Shown here piece by piece: positions 34,380 to 44,464 of a DNA stretch of 64,000 nt (position 1 is the stretch's first letter; every line of letters begins with the position of its first letter). Below the pieces are notes generated by a model. It was not told the DNA's origin, did not search any database, and saw nothing but the letters and a program-made list of their open reading frames with translations. The translations under genes were made by a program, and so were the position numbers. Origin of the DNA: JBFJKD01 sp038106145 (GTDB lineage: Bacteria > Pseudomonadota > Gammaproteobacteria > Pseudomonadales > Porticoccaceae); contig JAYODD010000011.1 of assembly GCA_038106145.1 (NCBI GenBank), positions 30,138 to 94,137 of the forward strand. The letters are read 5' to 3'.

Positions 34380-35069
34380 TCAGGGAGTAGCGTCAGCGAC
34401 CGGAGCGCTCTGAGGATCGCGAATGACTTTTACCAGAACTCCCATTTTGGGGTGGTCGAGGTAGTAAATTTTGCCAAGCTGCAACCGTTGCGACTGGCGC
34501 AGGGTATTGATTTCGTCAATGGGGGGTTGGCTCTCGTGATCGGTCGACGACCCGGCTAGCCCCGGTGGGGGTGGCAGTTGGGGCCAGGGGTTAGCGGTCG
34601 CTCCCTGCGTGCCAAAACGGGTCTGCCACAGATGGGTTTGCAGGTGCAGATAACTTTCCAGATACACTCGCAGGCTGCCCTCCAGCTGCCAGTGGTTATC
34701 GAGCCGCCTGCCGCCGGCGATTAGTAACCAGGGGGCCTCACGGCGGCTCAGACCGGGTTGGCGCCAGGCTTCGTGAAACAGAACTTTATAGGTGCCACTA
34801 CGGTTGAGTGTGTAGGCCTCCGCATTCAGTTGCCGGGCGCCTTTGTCCAATTGCCGGTAAGGGGAATCTTGCCCGGCGGCGGAATCAGCGGAAAATGTGG
34901 TCAGCGGCGCCGGGTAACCCAGCTCCACGTTGTAATAGGGCAACTCGTTGCCGTAGCTGTCCGCTTGAGAGAAGATTAGTACTTCAACCTGATACCAATT
35001 CTCCGCGGCAAAGGCAGCGTGAGACCACCCCAGTGACAGTACCAGAAAGAGAATAAGGCGATGGGGCAT
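34380..35069 (-). CDS. CsiV family protein
   Basis: 229 residues with a signal peptide (LILFLVLSLGWSHAAFA) followed by ENWYQVEVLIFSQ, the N-terminal hallmark of the CsiV family, and RSQRLQLGKIYYLDHPKMGVLVKV near the end. Likely periplasmic or outer-membrane associated; no function established. The ATG shares a base with the mfd stop (TGATG on the minus strand), so it is translated with mfd, the same pairing as in Pseudomonas. Confidence 0.85.
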   Translation of the reverse strand: MPHRLILFLVLSLGWSHAAFAAENWYQVEVLIFSQADSYGNELPYYNVELGYPAPLTTFSADSAAGQDSPYRQLDKGARQLNAEAYTLNRSGTYKVLFHEAWRQPGLSRREAPWLLIAGGRRLDNHWQLEGSLRVYLESYLHLQTHLWQTRFGTQGATANPWPQLPPPPGLAGSSTDHESQPPIDEINTLRQSQRLQLGKIYYLDHPKMGVLVKVIRDPQSAPVADATP

Positions 35070-38000
35070 CAGGCTACCTGCTGCTGAGTGGGCGCGAGGA
35101 AATCGAGCAACGCGGAGACCTCGTCGAGGCGCTGTCGCGCAGTGGGCATGGCGCGCGTAAAGGCCAGCGCGGTGCCGCCCACCAGGCGGTAGATATCCGG
35201 CTGCTGTTGCACCATTTGCACGATGGTTAGAGGCGCCACCAGGGTGTCCTGAGCGAAGGTTATCTTGCCGCCCTGCGCGTTGGCGTCGAGGCGACCGATG
35301 CCCAGGCGTTGCGCCCGATGGCGCAGGGTGGTGACCTGAATCAGGTTTTTCAACGGCTCCGGCAGGAGCCCAAAACGATCGATCATCTCCACCTGAAGTT
35401 CCCGAAGTTGTTCGTCATTTTGTGTGCTGGCTATGCGTTTGTACAGTAGCAGTCGCGTATGAATGTCCGCCAGATAAGTGTCGGGAATCAGCGCCGGGAT
35501 ATTTAAATTGATTTCCGTTGGGTGGTGCGCGGCGCTATCCACGTCAAACGCTTTACCTGCTCGCATGGCGTTCACCGCCTTGTCCAGTAATTCCATGTAC
35601 AGCGAGAAACCGATGCTGTGAATATGCCCGCTCTGATCGTCGCCCAGCAACTCTCCTGCGCCGCGTATTTCCATGTCCTGCGTGGCCAGGGTAAATCCGG
35701 AACCGAGATGGTCGGCGAAAGTAATGGCTTCCAGCCGCTTGTGGGCATCATCGCTCATCTGCCGCGCGGTGGGCACCAGCAGGTAGGCGTAGGCCTGATG
35801 ATGGGAGCGTCCCACCCTGCCGCGGAGCTGATGGAGTTGCGCAAGCCCCAGTTTGTCGGCGCGGTCGATGACGATGGTGTTGGCACTGGGAATATCGATA
35901 CCGGTCTCTATAATGGTGGAACATACCAGCACATTAAAGCGCTGGTGATAGAAATCGGACATCACCTTTTCCAGGTTCCGCTCGCGCATCTGGCCGTGGG
36001 CAATGTCAATGCGGGCTTCCGGTAGCAGTGCCGAGAGCTCCCGTGCCGCGCGATCGATGCTTTTTACGTCGTTGTGCAGGTAGTAGACCTGACCGCCGCG
36101 CAAGATTTCCCGCAAAATGGCCTCGCGGATTACCTGGGGGTTATGTTGTCGTACGAAGGTTTTGACGGACAGGCGCCGCGCTGGCGGGGTGGCAATGATC
36201 GACAGGTCGCGCAATCCGCCCATGGCGAGGTTAAGGGTGCGCGGAATAGGCGTGGCGGTCAGGGTCAGAATATCCACTTCCGCCCGCAGGGCCTTCAACT
36301 TTTCCTTCTGATGCACCCCAAAGCGATGCTCCTCGTCGATGATTAACAGGCCCAGGTCGTGGTAACTGAGGCTGCTGTTCAGGAGTTTGTGGGTGCCGAT
36401 CAGGATATCGATTTTACCTTGTGTGACCCGCTGCAGAATTTCCGCCTGCTGTTTGGCGGAGCGAAAACGGGAGAGGACTTCCACGCTTACCGGCCAGTTG
36501 GCAAAGCGATCGCGAAAATTTTCGAAGTGCTGCTGGGCGAGCAGAGTGGTGGGCACCAGGATCACCACCTGGCGGTTGCTGGAAATCGCGATAAATGCCG
36601 CGCGCATGGCCACTTCGGTCTTGCCAAAACCCACGTCCCCGCACACCAGGCGGTCCATGGGTTGCGGGCTGGTCATATCGCGCAGCACTGCGGCGATGGC
36701 GTCGCTCTGGTCCGGTGTTTCCTCAAACGGGAATTCGGCGCAGAACGCGCGGTAGTCCTCGGGATTTTTGTAGACAAATCCAGTGCGGGCGGCACGGCGT
36801 GCGTAAATGTCGAGCAACTCCGCCGCCGTGTCGCGAATTTTTTGCGCCGCCTTGTCCTTGGCTTTTTGCCATTGTTCGTTGCCGAGGCGGTGCAGGGGAG
36901 CGAGCGCTGCGTCGCCACCGCTATAGCGACTGATCAGATGTAAATCCGCGACCGGGACATAGAGTTTGGCGCCGTCCGCGTAATCGAGAGCCAGAAATTC
37001 CTGGGTTTCGTTGTCGACGACCAGGGTTTGCAGTCCCTGATAACGGCCGACGCCGTGGTCGATATGAACCACCGGCGCACCTACCTGGAGTTCCGCCAGA
37101 TTCTTGATCCACTGCTCCGCGCTATCCTGGGCGCGCACGCGCCGCCGCCGTTGCAGCACCTGTTCGCCAAACAGGTCGCTCTCGCTGATCACCCACAGGG
37201 GCGGGGTGGTTATGCACATGCCCTGTTCGAGGGGATGCAGCGTGATGCCGAGGCTGATGTCGGAGTCGAGGAACTCCCGCCAGGTGGCGACTTGTTGGGG
37301 TTTGATGGCGATGCTGACGAGTAATTCCAGTAGCGCCTCGCGACGCCCTGGCGACTCGGCACAAAACAGCACGCGCCCACTGAATTGTTGTAAAGCGGTT
37401 TCAAGGCGGAGCAGTGGCCGGGCTGCCCGGGAGTCCACCTTGATATCCGGGAGCGAGGAGCAGGCAAAGTTGTGATGTCCGGCCTGCGCGTGCAAAGGAC
37501 CCTGGTGCAGGATGGTTTGCGGCCATTTGTTTAAAGTCGCAAACAGGTCCGGCACCGGTATAAATACCTCGGTTGGCGCCAACAGGGGGCGAGTGGGGTC
37601 CACGCCGTGATTGCGATAACGCTCTGTACACTCCTGCCAGAAGCTGTTCGTAGCGCCAGCCACATCGCCGTCGATAAACACCTGAGTAGCGGGTGGTAGA
37701 TAGTCAAATAGGGTGGCGGTGCGGGAAAAAAACAGGGGCAGATAATATTCAATCCCGGGGGAGGGATGACCGTCGCGGATATCCTGATAAACGGCGCAGT
37801 GGCGAGGATCCACATCGAACTGCGCGTGCCAGCTATCGAGAAAGCGCTTGATCGCATCCTTGGTCAGTGGAAATTCCCGCGCTGGTAACAGGGTGATCGC
37901 CTCGTGTTTTTCGACGGTCATTTGGCTGTGGGGATCAAAGCTGCGCAAACTGTCGATTTCTTCGTCGAACAGATCAATGCGATACGGCGTATCGCTGCCC

Positions 38001-38551
38001 ATCGGGTAAATATCCACCAGCGCGCCGCGCACCGCGTATTCGCCATGTTCGTAAACCGTGTCTACGCAGCGATAGCCACCTTCATTGAGCTGGCGGCGCA
38101 GGCTGTCGATATTGACACGCTCGCCGGTGCGATGGACGAAACTGTGTGCGGCGACAAACTCCGGTGGCGGCAACCGGTGCATCAGGGTTGTTGCCGGGAC
38201 CACCAATATGCCCCGTGGCAGGCGCGGCAGCTGGTACAGTGTGCGCAGGCGTTCCGAAACAATATCCTGGTGGGGGGAAAAAATATCGTAGGGCAGGGTT
38301 TCCCAGTCCGGAAAATGCAATATGGGCAGGGTGTCCGCACCGTTGTCCTCCGCTCCGGCACAGAAAAAGCGCAACTCGTCCTCAATGCGCAGGGCCTGTT
38401 TCGGGGATGCCGCAATGACCAGGGTTAGACCGCAATGGGCGCGCGCGCTGTCACTCAGAGCCAGCGTGCTGGCGGCCCCCACGAGGTTGCCCCAGTGCTG
38501 CTGGCGGCCAGGGACGCTGATGGCGGGAATGGGCAGGACGGATGAATGCAT
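35069..38551 (-). CDS. mfd: transcription-repair coupling factor
   Basis: 1160 residues. It displaces RNA polymerase stalled at DNA damage and recruits UvrA. The N-terminal UvrB-homology module (residues about 1-330), the polymerase-interacting domain (VHIDHGVGRYQGLQTL near 490) and the translocase follow in order. Walker A is VCGDVGFGKTEVAM, the DEEH box is IIDEEHRFG, and later motifs include GRVGRSHHQAYAYLL. The C-terminal TRCF domain is intact. Full length and well conserved. Confidence 0.98.
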   Translation of the reverse strand: MHSSVLPIPAISVPGRQQHWGNLVGAASTLALSDSARAHCGLTLVIAASPKQALRIEDELRFFCAGAEDNGADTLPILHFPDWETLPYDIFSPHQDIVSERLRTLYQLPRLPRGILVVPATTLMHRLPPPEFVAAHSFVHRTGERVNIDSLRRQLNEGGYRCVDTVYEHGEYAVRGALVDIYPMGSDTPYRIDLFDEEIDSLRSFDPHSQMTVEKHEAITLLPAREFPLTKDAIKRFLDSWHAQFDVDPRHCAVYQDIRDGHPSPGIEYYLPLFFSRTATLFDYLPPATQVFIDGDVAGATNSFWQECTERYRNHGVDPTRPLLAPTEVFIPVPDLFATLNKWPQTILHQGPLHAQAGHHNFACSSLPDIKVDSRAARPLLRLETALQQFSGRVLFCAESPGRREALLELLVSIAIKPQQVATWREFLDSDISLGITLHPLEQGMCITTPPLWVISESDLFGEQVLQRRRRVRAQDSAEQWIKNLAELQVGAPVVHIDHGVGRYQGLQTLVVDNETQEFLALDYADGAKLYVPVADLHLISRYSGGDAALAPLHRLGNEQWQKAKDKAAQKIRDTAAELLDIYARRAARTGFVYKNPEDYRAFCAEFPFEETPDQSDAIAAVLRDMTSPQPMDRLVCGDVGFGKTEVAMRAAFIAISSNRQVVILVPTTLLAQQHFENFRDRFANWPVSVEVLSRFRSAKQQAEILQRVTQGKIDILIGTHKLLNSSLSYHDLGLLIIDEEHRFGVHQKEKLKALRAEVDILTLTATPIPRTLNLAMGGLRDLSIIATPPARRLSVKTFVRQHNPQVIREAILREILRGGQVYYLHNDVKSIDRAARELSALLPEARIDIAHGQMRERNLEKVMSDFYHQRFNVLVCSTIIETGIDIPSANTIVIDRADKLGLAQLHQLRGRVGRSHHQAYAYLLVPTARQMSDDAHKRLEAITFADHLGSGFTLATQDMEIRGAGELLGDDQSGHIHSIGFSLYMELLDKAVNAMRAGKAFDVDSAAHHPTEINLNIPALIPDTYLADIHTRLLLYKRIASTQNDEQLRELQVEMIDRFGLLPEPLKNLIQVTTLRHRAQRLGIGRLDANAQGGKITFAQDTLVAPLTIVQMVQQQPDIYRLVGGTALAFTRAMPTARQRLDEVSALLDFLAPTQQQVA

Positions 38552-38664
38552 GGGCTTGGGAATTGACCAAATATGGTATTGTACCGATGCCGCGTCGCTG
38601 CGTCATGGCCGCTGCGCTGTAATGTTAAGGATGAGACTGTGCGCCGTGGAGGTATCGAGTACCC

Positions 38665-39366
38665 ATGAGCATAAGGTTAGGCGCAGAATCCGCGATTATC
38701 GGGATTGCGCTGGTTGTGGCCGCACTCGCGATGCCCGGCTGCGCAGGGGGTAATTTCGCGGTAAAAAATCTGGCCAAGACTGATGTCGATCTGGTGGCGG
38801 ATGCGCATTATCAGACCAGCCAGCAACTGCTGCGCGATCTCACTGTCAAGTTGTATCGACGCAACCCCCGCGAACTCGCCAAAACCCCTGGTGCAACCGT
38901 GGAACAGCGGGTTGAACAATTATTTGCGTCCCCCGGTGTTCAGCAACCGGCAGAGTTACAGGGCGCGCGGGGTGTCGCCGCGATGGAACTGGCCAGTGAT
39001 CCCGGTTACACAGGTGATCGGGTGTTCGCCACTATTTTTGGTCTCAACACGATGCTCCGGGAGGCCTACGGTGGCAAGAGTGAATTTTTTATCTTCGATG
39101 AGCTGGATCAGCAAAAGCTGTATCACAGCGCCCGCAATATTGAAATTCTGGTTTGGCGGCTGAATACCCGCCGGGACGGCCGCGGCAAGCCCCTGTTATT
39201 GACCAACAGTTTACCCGGGGAGCCGCCCAATCTGAGTTTTGAACGGCGCTTTGGCAAATTGATCTCCATACAGGATATGCTCGCCCGAATTATTGCGCAG
39301 AAGCAGAAACGCCTGATAAATGTCGTCACGCATACCCTGGCCAGCATGGCGTTTATTCCCCTGTAG
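38665..39366 (+). CDS. conserved lipoprotein of unknown function
   Basis: 233 residues with a signal ending in a lipobox (ALAMPGCAGG), so the mature chain starts at about Cys26. The rest is soluble and helical; GDRVFATIFGLNTMLREAYGG and LDQQKLYHSARNIEILVWRLNT look well conserved, but I cannot name a family. It is divergent from mfd and precedes gap. Glycine after the lipid cysteine does not suggest inner-membrane retention, so outer-membrane sorting via Lol is likely. Confidence 0.7.
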   Translation: MSIRLGAESAIIGIALVVAALAMPGCAGGNFAVKNLAKTDVDLVADAHYQTSQQLLRDLTVKLYRRNPRELAKTPGATVEQRVEQLFASPGVQQPAELQGARGVAAMELASDPGYTGDRVFATIFGLNTMLREAYGGKSEFFIFDELDQQKLYHSARNIEILVWRLNTRRDGRGKPLLLTNSLPGEPPNLSFERRFGKLISIQDMLARIIAQKQKRLINVVTHTLASMAFIPL

Positions 39367-39464
39367 CTGCCCGTATGCCCCGGTCCGGTTGCGCTGGGGA
39401 AGGCGAATCACGATAATAGCGACCCTTCGAGAAAACCCAGCGACACAACGACAGGTAATTGCTT

Positions 39465-40916
39465 GTGAATCGACCGCAACCTACTGATTTTTTTAAGGAC
39501 TGGAAAGAAAGGGAAGCTTTGGCCGAAGCCATGATTCCCCTTATCGGTAAGCTCTACCGGGAAAATAACGTTTCTCTTTATATGTACGGCAGAAACCTGG
39601 TGAATCAGGCGGTTACCGACCTGATGAAAATTCACCGTTTCGTGCGCCAGATTGAACACAACGAGCTGTCGGAATTTGAAACCTATCCGATGATCCAGAC
39701 CCTGGCCAGGATGAATCTGGGTCCGGCTCATATCGACGTTGGCAAGCTTACCGTCAAATACCAGAACAATGGCAACGGCGGCGACATCGAAACCTTTCTG
39801 CAGGCCATGGTGGGTGATGATATCGGTAGTACCCGTAAACCCCTGCCTGCGCCACAGGATGTAGTGCTGTACGGTTTTGGCCGCATCGGCCGCCTGGTGG
39901 CGCGGTTGCTGGTGGAAAAAGCGGGGGGCGGGGATTTGCTGCGCCTGCGAGCCATTGTGGTGCGCAAAAGTCGCAACACCGATGACCTGGAGAAACGCGC
40001 CAGCCTGCTGCGTCGCGATTCGGTGCACGGTAGTTTCAAAGGGACTATTCGTGTCCTGCCGGACAAAAATAAACTGGTGTGCAATGGCAACGAAATTCAG
40101 GTGATTTACGCCGACTCCCCCAGGGAAATTGACTATACCGAGCACGGCATCGCCAACGCGATAGTGGTGGACAACACCGGAGTGTGGCGGGATGAAGAAG
40201 GGCTGGGGCAGCATCTGAATTGTCCCGGTGTCGGCAAGGTGATTCTTACCGCGCCGGGTAAGGGTGCCATTCCCAATATTGTGTATGGGATTAATCACGG
40301 CGATATCGGTGAGCACAAGATCGTCTCGGCCGCATCCTGCACCACTAACGCGATCGTTCCGGTGCTCAAGGCATTGCTCGACAAATACGGCATCGAACGG
40401 GGGCATGTCGAAACGGTACATGCCTATACCAATGATCAAAATTTGATCGACAATTACCACAAGGGTGCGCGACGGGGGCGTAGCGCGCCACTAAATATGG
40501 TGCTCACCGAAACCGGTGCAGCCAAGGCCGTTGCCAAGGCGATTCCCGAGCTGTCCGGCAAGTTGACGGGCAACGCGATTCGCGTGCCGACACCCAACGT
40601 GTCCATGGCTATCCTCAACCTGCAACTGGGTAGCGCGGTGTCGCGGGACGCCCTTAACGAATTTATGCGCGAAACCGCACTGCATTCGCCGCTGCAACAG
40701 CAAATCGGCTACACCATTTCTTCCGAGGCCGTGTCCACGGATTTTGTGGGCGACCGGCACGCCTGCGTGTTTGATTCCCAGGCAACCATCGTCAATGACC
40801 GCAACTGTGTGCTGTATTGCTGGTACGACAATGAATTCGGCTACAGCTGCCAGGTGGTGCGCTGTCTGGAGAAAATGGCGGGTGTCGAGTGGTTAATGTT
40901 CCCCAGAGCGGATTGA
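39465..40916 (+). CDS. gap: glyceraldehyde-3-phosphate dehydrogenase, long form
   Basis: About 483 residues, some 130 more than a typical GAPDH. The extra N-terminal part (FFKDWKEREALAEAMIPLIG, LYMYGRNLVNQ) is helical. The core begins VVLYGFGRIGRLVARLL (NAD-binding), with the catalytic cysteine near residue 292 in SAASCTTNAI, the histidine in ETVHAYTNDQ, and WYDNEFGYS near the end. A similar long enzyme lies beside mfd in Pseudomonas (PA3001, from memory). The GTG at 39465 is chosen over a TTG two codons earlier. A gluconeogenic or NADP role is possible but not shown. Confidence 0.93.
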   Translation: MNRPQPTDFFKDWKEREALAEAMIPLIGKLYRENNVSLYMYGRNLVNQAVTDLMKIHRFVRQIEHNELSEFETYPMIQTLARMNLGPAHIDVGKLTVKYQNNGNGGDIETFLQAMVGDDIGSTRKPLPAPQDVVLYGFGRIGRLVARLLVEKAGGGDLLRLRAIVVRKSRNTDDLEKRASLLRRDSVHGSFKGTIRVLPDKNKLVCNGNEIQVIYADSPREIDYTEHGIANAIVVDNTGVWRDEEGLGQHLNCPGVGKVILTAPGKGAIPNIVYGINHGDIGEHKIVSAASCTTNAIVPVLKALLDKYGIERGHVETVHAYTNDQNLIDNYHKGARRGRSAPLNMVLTETGAAKAVAKAIPELSGKLTGNAIRVPTPNVSMAILNLQLGSAVSRDALNEFMRETALHSPLQQQIGYTISSEAVSTDFVGDRHACVFDSQATIVNDRNCVLYCWYDNEFGYSCQVVRCLEKMAGVEWLMFPRAD

Positions 40917-41059
40917 CTGGGTTTGCCAGAGTACCGAACGACACCCCAGGTCGGGCCCGGCGTGCAGATCATCTGGGTTTATACCCTCTGCGCAAACTGC
41001 GGTCGTGTTTTTAATTGATGTCAGCGGGCGTGTCGCTGGTAAAAGGGCGTGTGGCTCTT

Positions 41060-41065
41060 TATAAT
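41060..41065 (+). promoter_or_regulatory. -10 box for the nqr operon
   Basis: Consensus TATAAT in the 236-base spacer between gap and nqrA. No clear -35 is visible (TGGTAA at the expected spacing), so an activator may be needed. Initiation near 41072 gives a leader of about 80 bases. Confidence 0.4.
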
Positions 41066-41152
41066 TCCGGCGCTCTCGAATCGGGCATAACCGATGTGCG
41101 TCAGGCAGCAGTGCCCGGCCGGTAGTTGATTATTACGGTGTGAGAACTCTCT

Positions 41153-42493
41153 ATGATTAAAATCCGTCGCGGACTGGACCTACCCATTGCCGGAGCGCCT
41201 GAACAGGTTGTATACGATGGCGGCGCGGTAGACTCCGTTGCGTTACTTGGTAGCGATTATCCCGGGATGAAGCCGACCATGGCGGTCGCTGTGGGCGATC
41301 GGGTCAAGCTGGGCCAGGTGCTGTTTACCGACAAGAAAAACCAAGGCGTGGCTTTTACTGCCCCCGCCGCGGGTGTAGTCAAGGCCATCAATCGCGGCGA
41401 ACGGCGCGTTTTCCAATCGATGGTAATTGATGTCGAAGGTGACGAAGAGGTTACCTTTGCCACCTATCCCGAGGCGCAACTTGCCACCCTGGAGCGCCAG
41501 GCCGTGGTCGACAACCTGATCGCCAGCGGGCTGTGGACTGCGCTGCGCACTCGGCCCTATTCGCGGGTGCCCGCGCCGGATGCTGTCCCCAACGGGATTT
41601 TCATCACAGCGATGGATACCAATCCGTTGGCCGCCGATCCGGCAGTGATAATCGCCGAGCGGCAACAGGATTTCGTCAACGGACTACGGGTGTTGACGCG
41701 GCTGACCGGCGGTGCGGTGCATCTGTGTCGCGCCCCTGGGGCCGATGCTATACCGGCATGCGAGGGGATTACCACCCACGAATTCAGCGGCCCGCACCCG
41801 GCCGGTCTGGTGGGTACGCATATTCATTTTATCGACCCGGTAAACGAACACAAAAGTGTGTGGCATATCGGTTATCAGGATGTGGTCGCCTACGGCAAAC
41901 TGTTTACCAGCGGGCGCATCGATGTTGCCCGAGTGGTGGCCGTTGCCGGTCCTCAGGTGCGTCAGCCGCGCCTGATACGCACTCGCACTGGCGCCTGTTT
42001 GAGTGAGCTGGTGGCGGCCGAGACGCTGGATGGGGATAATCGCGTCGTGTCCGGATCGGTGATGTCAGGTCATCGCGCGGCGGGGCCGTCAGACTACTTG
42101 GGTCGCTATCACAATCAGGTATCGGTACTCGAAGAGGGGCGAGAGCGACGCTTGCTGAGCTATCTCTCTCCAGGTGTCAACCGCCATTCGGCGCTGCCCA
42201 TCTACGTGTCGGCGCTGCAAAAAAATAAATTATTTGCCATGAATGCCAGCACCAATGGTAGCGAGCGCGCCATGGTCCCGCTGGGCAACTACGAGCAGGT
42301 TATGCCCCTGGATATTTTGCCCACACAACTACTGCGTGCGCTGGTGGTGGGCGATACCGAGATGGCACAAAAACTGGGGTGCCTGGAACTCGATGAAGAA
42401 GATCTTGCGCTTTGCACCTACGTTTGCGTGGGTAAGTACGAGTATGGCCCCATATTGCGCGACAATCTGGCCCGTATTGAGAAGGAGGGCTAA
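41153..42493 (+). CDS. nqrA: Na+-translocating NADH:quinone reductase subunit A
   Basis: 446 residues, soluble, membrane-associated subunit that helps form the quinone site. MIKIRRGLDLPIAGAPEQ is the family start, followed by a lipoyl-like domain (VKLGQVLFTDKK, FTAPAAGVVKAINRGE) and the C-terminal CYVCVGKYEYGPILRDNL-type end (here TYVCVGKYEYGPILRDN). First gene of the nqrABCDEF operon; six bases separate it from nqrB. Length is normal. Confidence 0.97.
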   Translation: MIKIRRGLDLPIAGAPEQVVYDGGAVDSVALLGSDYPGMKPTMAVAVGDRVKLGQVLFTDKKNQGVAFTAPAAGVVKAINRGERRVFQSMVIDVEGDEEVTFATYPEAQLATLERQAVVDNLIASGLWTALRTRPYSRVPAPDAVPNGIFITAMDTNPLAADPAVIIAERQQDFVNGLRVLTRLTGGAVHLCRAPGADAIPACEGITTHEFSGPHPAGLVGTHIHFIDPVNEHKSVWHIGYQDVVAYGKLFTSGRIDVARVVAVAGPQVRQPRLIRTRTGACLSELVAAETLDGDNRVVSGSVMSGHRAAGPSDYLGRYHNQVSVLEEGRERRLLSYLSPGVNRHSALPIYVSALQKNKLFAMNASTNGSERAMVPLGNYEQVMPLDILPTQLLRALVVGDTEMAQKLGCLELDEEDLALCTYVCVGKYEYGPILRDNLARIEKEG

Positions 42494-42499
42494 CGCCTT

Positions 42500-43696
42500 A
42501 TGGGACTGCGAAAATTTCTCGATAGCCTGGAACCGCATTTTCACAAAGGCGGGAAATACGAAAAATGGTATGCCCTCTACGAAGCGGTGGATACCATTTT
42601 CTATTCCCCGTCGTCGGTCACTAAAACCGGCGCCCACGTGCGCGATGGGATTGACCTCAAACGCGTGATGATTACGGTGTGGCTCGCTGCATTTCCAGCG
42701 ATGTTCTACGGCATGTACAACCTGGGTTTTCAGGCGAATACCGCCATGGCGGCCATGGGTGTGACCCAGGTCGGCGACTGGCACGGCCCGTTTATCAGCC
42801 TGTTGGCGGGTCACGACCCCGGCAGTATCTGGGATTGCTTCTGGTACGGTGCGGTATTTTTCGTACCTATCTATATGGTGACCTTTATCGTCGGTGGCTT
42901 TTGGGAGGTTTTATTCTCAATAGTGCGCGGCCACGAAGTTAACGAAGGTTTTTTTGTCACCTCTATTCTCTACGCGCTGATTTGTCCGCCCGATCTGCCG
43001 CTGTGGATGGTGGCGCTGGGTATCAGTTTCGGCGTGGTGATTGGTAAGGAAATTTTCGGTGGGACGGGCAAGAACTTTCTGAACCCGGCGTTAACCGGAC
43101 GAGCCTTTGTGTTTTTCGCCTATCCGGCGGAGATGTCTGGAGACGCGGTGTGGACAGCGGTGGACGGATTTACCGGGGCCACCGCGCTGTCGATTGCGGC
43201 GAGCGACGGCATGACGGCGTTACAGAACCAGTTCAGCCTGCTGGATGCATTCATCGGGCGAATGCCCGGTTCGGTGGGCGAGGTGTCCACGTTAGCTATT
43301 TTACTCGGCGCCGTAATTCTCCTGGTCATGCGCATAGCGTCGTGGCGAATTATGCTCGGCGTGATGCTGGGTATGGTGGCGTTGTCCACGCTGTTTAACT
43401 CGATTGAATCGAGTAATCCCATGTTTGCCATGCCCTGGTACTGGCATGCGGTATTGGGCGGGTTTGCGTTCGGCATGGTGTTTATGGCCACCGATCCGGT
43501 ATCGGCGTCGATGACCGACACCGGCAAGTTGTGGTTTGGCGTATTGATCGGCGTGATGGTGGTTTTGATTCGCGTGGTCAACCCCGCGTTTCCAGAGGGC
43601 ATGATGCTGGCTATTCTTTTTGCCAATCTGTTTGCGCCGTTGATCGATCATTTTGTGGTGCAGTCCAACATCAAACGGAGGCTGGCCCGTGGCTAA
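42500..43696 (+). CDS. nqrB: Na+-translocating NADH:quinone reductase subunit B
   Basis: 398 residues with about ten membrane helices; carries covalent FMN, riboflavin and part of the sodium path. DGFTGATALS contains the threonine to which FMN is attached by ApbE, and the glycine-rich GGTGKNFLNPALTGRAF is conserved. The start MGLRKFLDSLEPHF matches the family. Its last bases overlap the nqrC start by eight. Confidence 0.97.
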   Translation: MGLRKFLDSLEPHFHKGGKYEKWYALYEAVDTIFYSPSSVTKTGAHVRDGIDLKRVMITVWLAAFPAMFYGMYNLGFQANTAMAAMGVTQVGDWHGPFISLLAGHDPGSIWDCFWYGAVFFVPIYMVTFIVGGFWEVLFSIVRGHEVNEGFFVTSILYALICPPDLPLWMVALGISFGVVIGKEIFGGTGKNFLNPALTGRAFVFFAYPAEMSGDAVWTAVDGFTGATALSIAASDGMTALQNQFSLLDAFIGRMPGSVGEVSTLAILLGAVILLVMRIASWRIMLGVMLGMVALSTLFNSIESSNPMFAMPWYWHAVLGGFAFGMVFMATDPVSASMTDTGKLWFGVLIGVMVVLIRVVNPAFPEGMMLAILFANLFAPLIDHFVVQSNIKRRLARG

Positions 43697-44462
43697 TAAG
43701 GATTCGATGTGGGGAACCGTCAGGGTTGCCCTGATTCTATGCGTGGTTTGTTCCGTGTTCGTTTCTGCGGCAGCGGTTTTGCTGCGTCCGGAGCAACTCG
43801 CCAACAAACTGAACGATCGCAAAAAAAATATTCTGGCCGCCGCGGGATTATTACAGCCCAATGTGGACATAGACACGCAATTTGCCAGAATTGACACCCG
43901 TCTGGTGGATTTGAATACCGGCAAATTTACTCAGGCGTTTGATGTGGCGAGTTTTGATCAACGCAAGGCGAGTAAAAATCCCGCACTGGCTACCGCCTTG
44001 TCCGCTGAGGAGGATAAGGCCGGTATAAAACGTCGTGAAGATTACGCGCTGGTGTATATCGTTAACGACGGCGACGCTGTCGACAAGGTGATCCTGCCCA
44101 TCAAGGGTTATGGGCTGTGGTCTACGCTCTATGGTTTTATCGCCCTCGATAAGGACATCAATACCGTGGTTGGCGTGGGCTTTTACGAACACGCGGAGAC
44201 CCCAGGGTTGGGCGGCGAGATCGATAATCCGTTGTGGAAAGCCAAATGGGTTGGCAAGAAAGTCTACTCGGAGGAGGGTGACACGGCTTTATCGGTAATC
44301 AAAGGAGAGGTGGACAGGTCCCGGCCGCAGGCGGTGTATCAAATCGACGGGCTCTCCGGCGCGACGCTGACCAGCCGCGGTGTGCACAATTTGATTCAGT
44401 TCTGGATGGGCGACAAAGGCTTCGCTCAATTTCTGGCTAACCTGCGTGCAGGGGAGGCGTGA
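43689..44462 (+). CDS. nqrC: Na+-translocating NADH:quinone reductase subunit C
   Basis: 257 residues starting at a GTG (MANKDSMWGTVRVAL) with GGAGG upstream, inside the end of nqrB. One N-terminal membrane helix anchors a periplasmic FMN-binding domain; the second covalent FMN goes to the threonine in LSGATLTSRGV. HAETPGLGGEIDNPLW is another family segment. The frame is open from 43653, but that start would have no ribosome site. Confidence 0.97.
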   Translation: MANKDSMWGTVRVALILCVVCSVFVSAAAVLLRPEQLANKLNDRKKNILAAAGLLQPNVDIDTQFARIDTRLVDLNTGKFTQAFDVASFDQRKASKNPALATALSAEEDKAGIKRREDYALVYIVNDGDAVDKVILPIKGYGLWSTLYGFIALDKDINTVVGVGFYEHAETPGLGGEIDNPLWKAKWVGKKVYSEEGDTALSVIKGEVDRSRPQAVYQIDGLSGATLTSRGVHNLIQFWMGDKGFAQFLANLRAGEA

Positions 44463-44464
44463 TC

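Noticed and set aside
39408..40460. Minus-strand open frame of 350 codons
   Set aside because: Opposite the well-supported GAPDH gene, composition is a mirror of it (His/Gln/Asn-rich), no family match.
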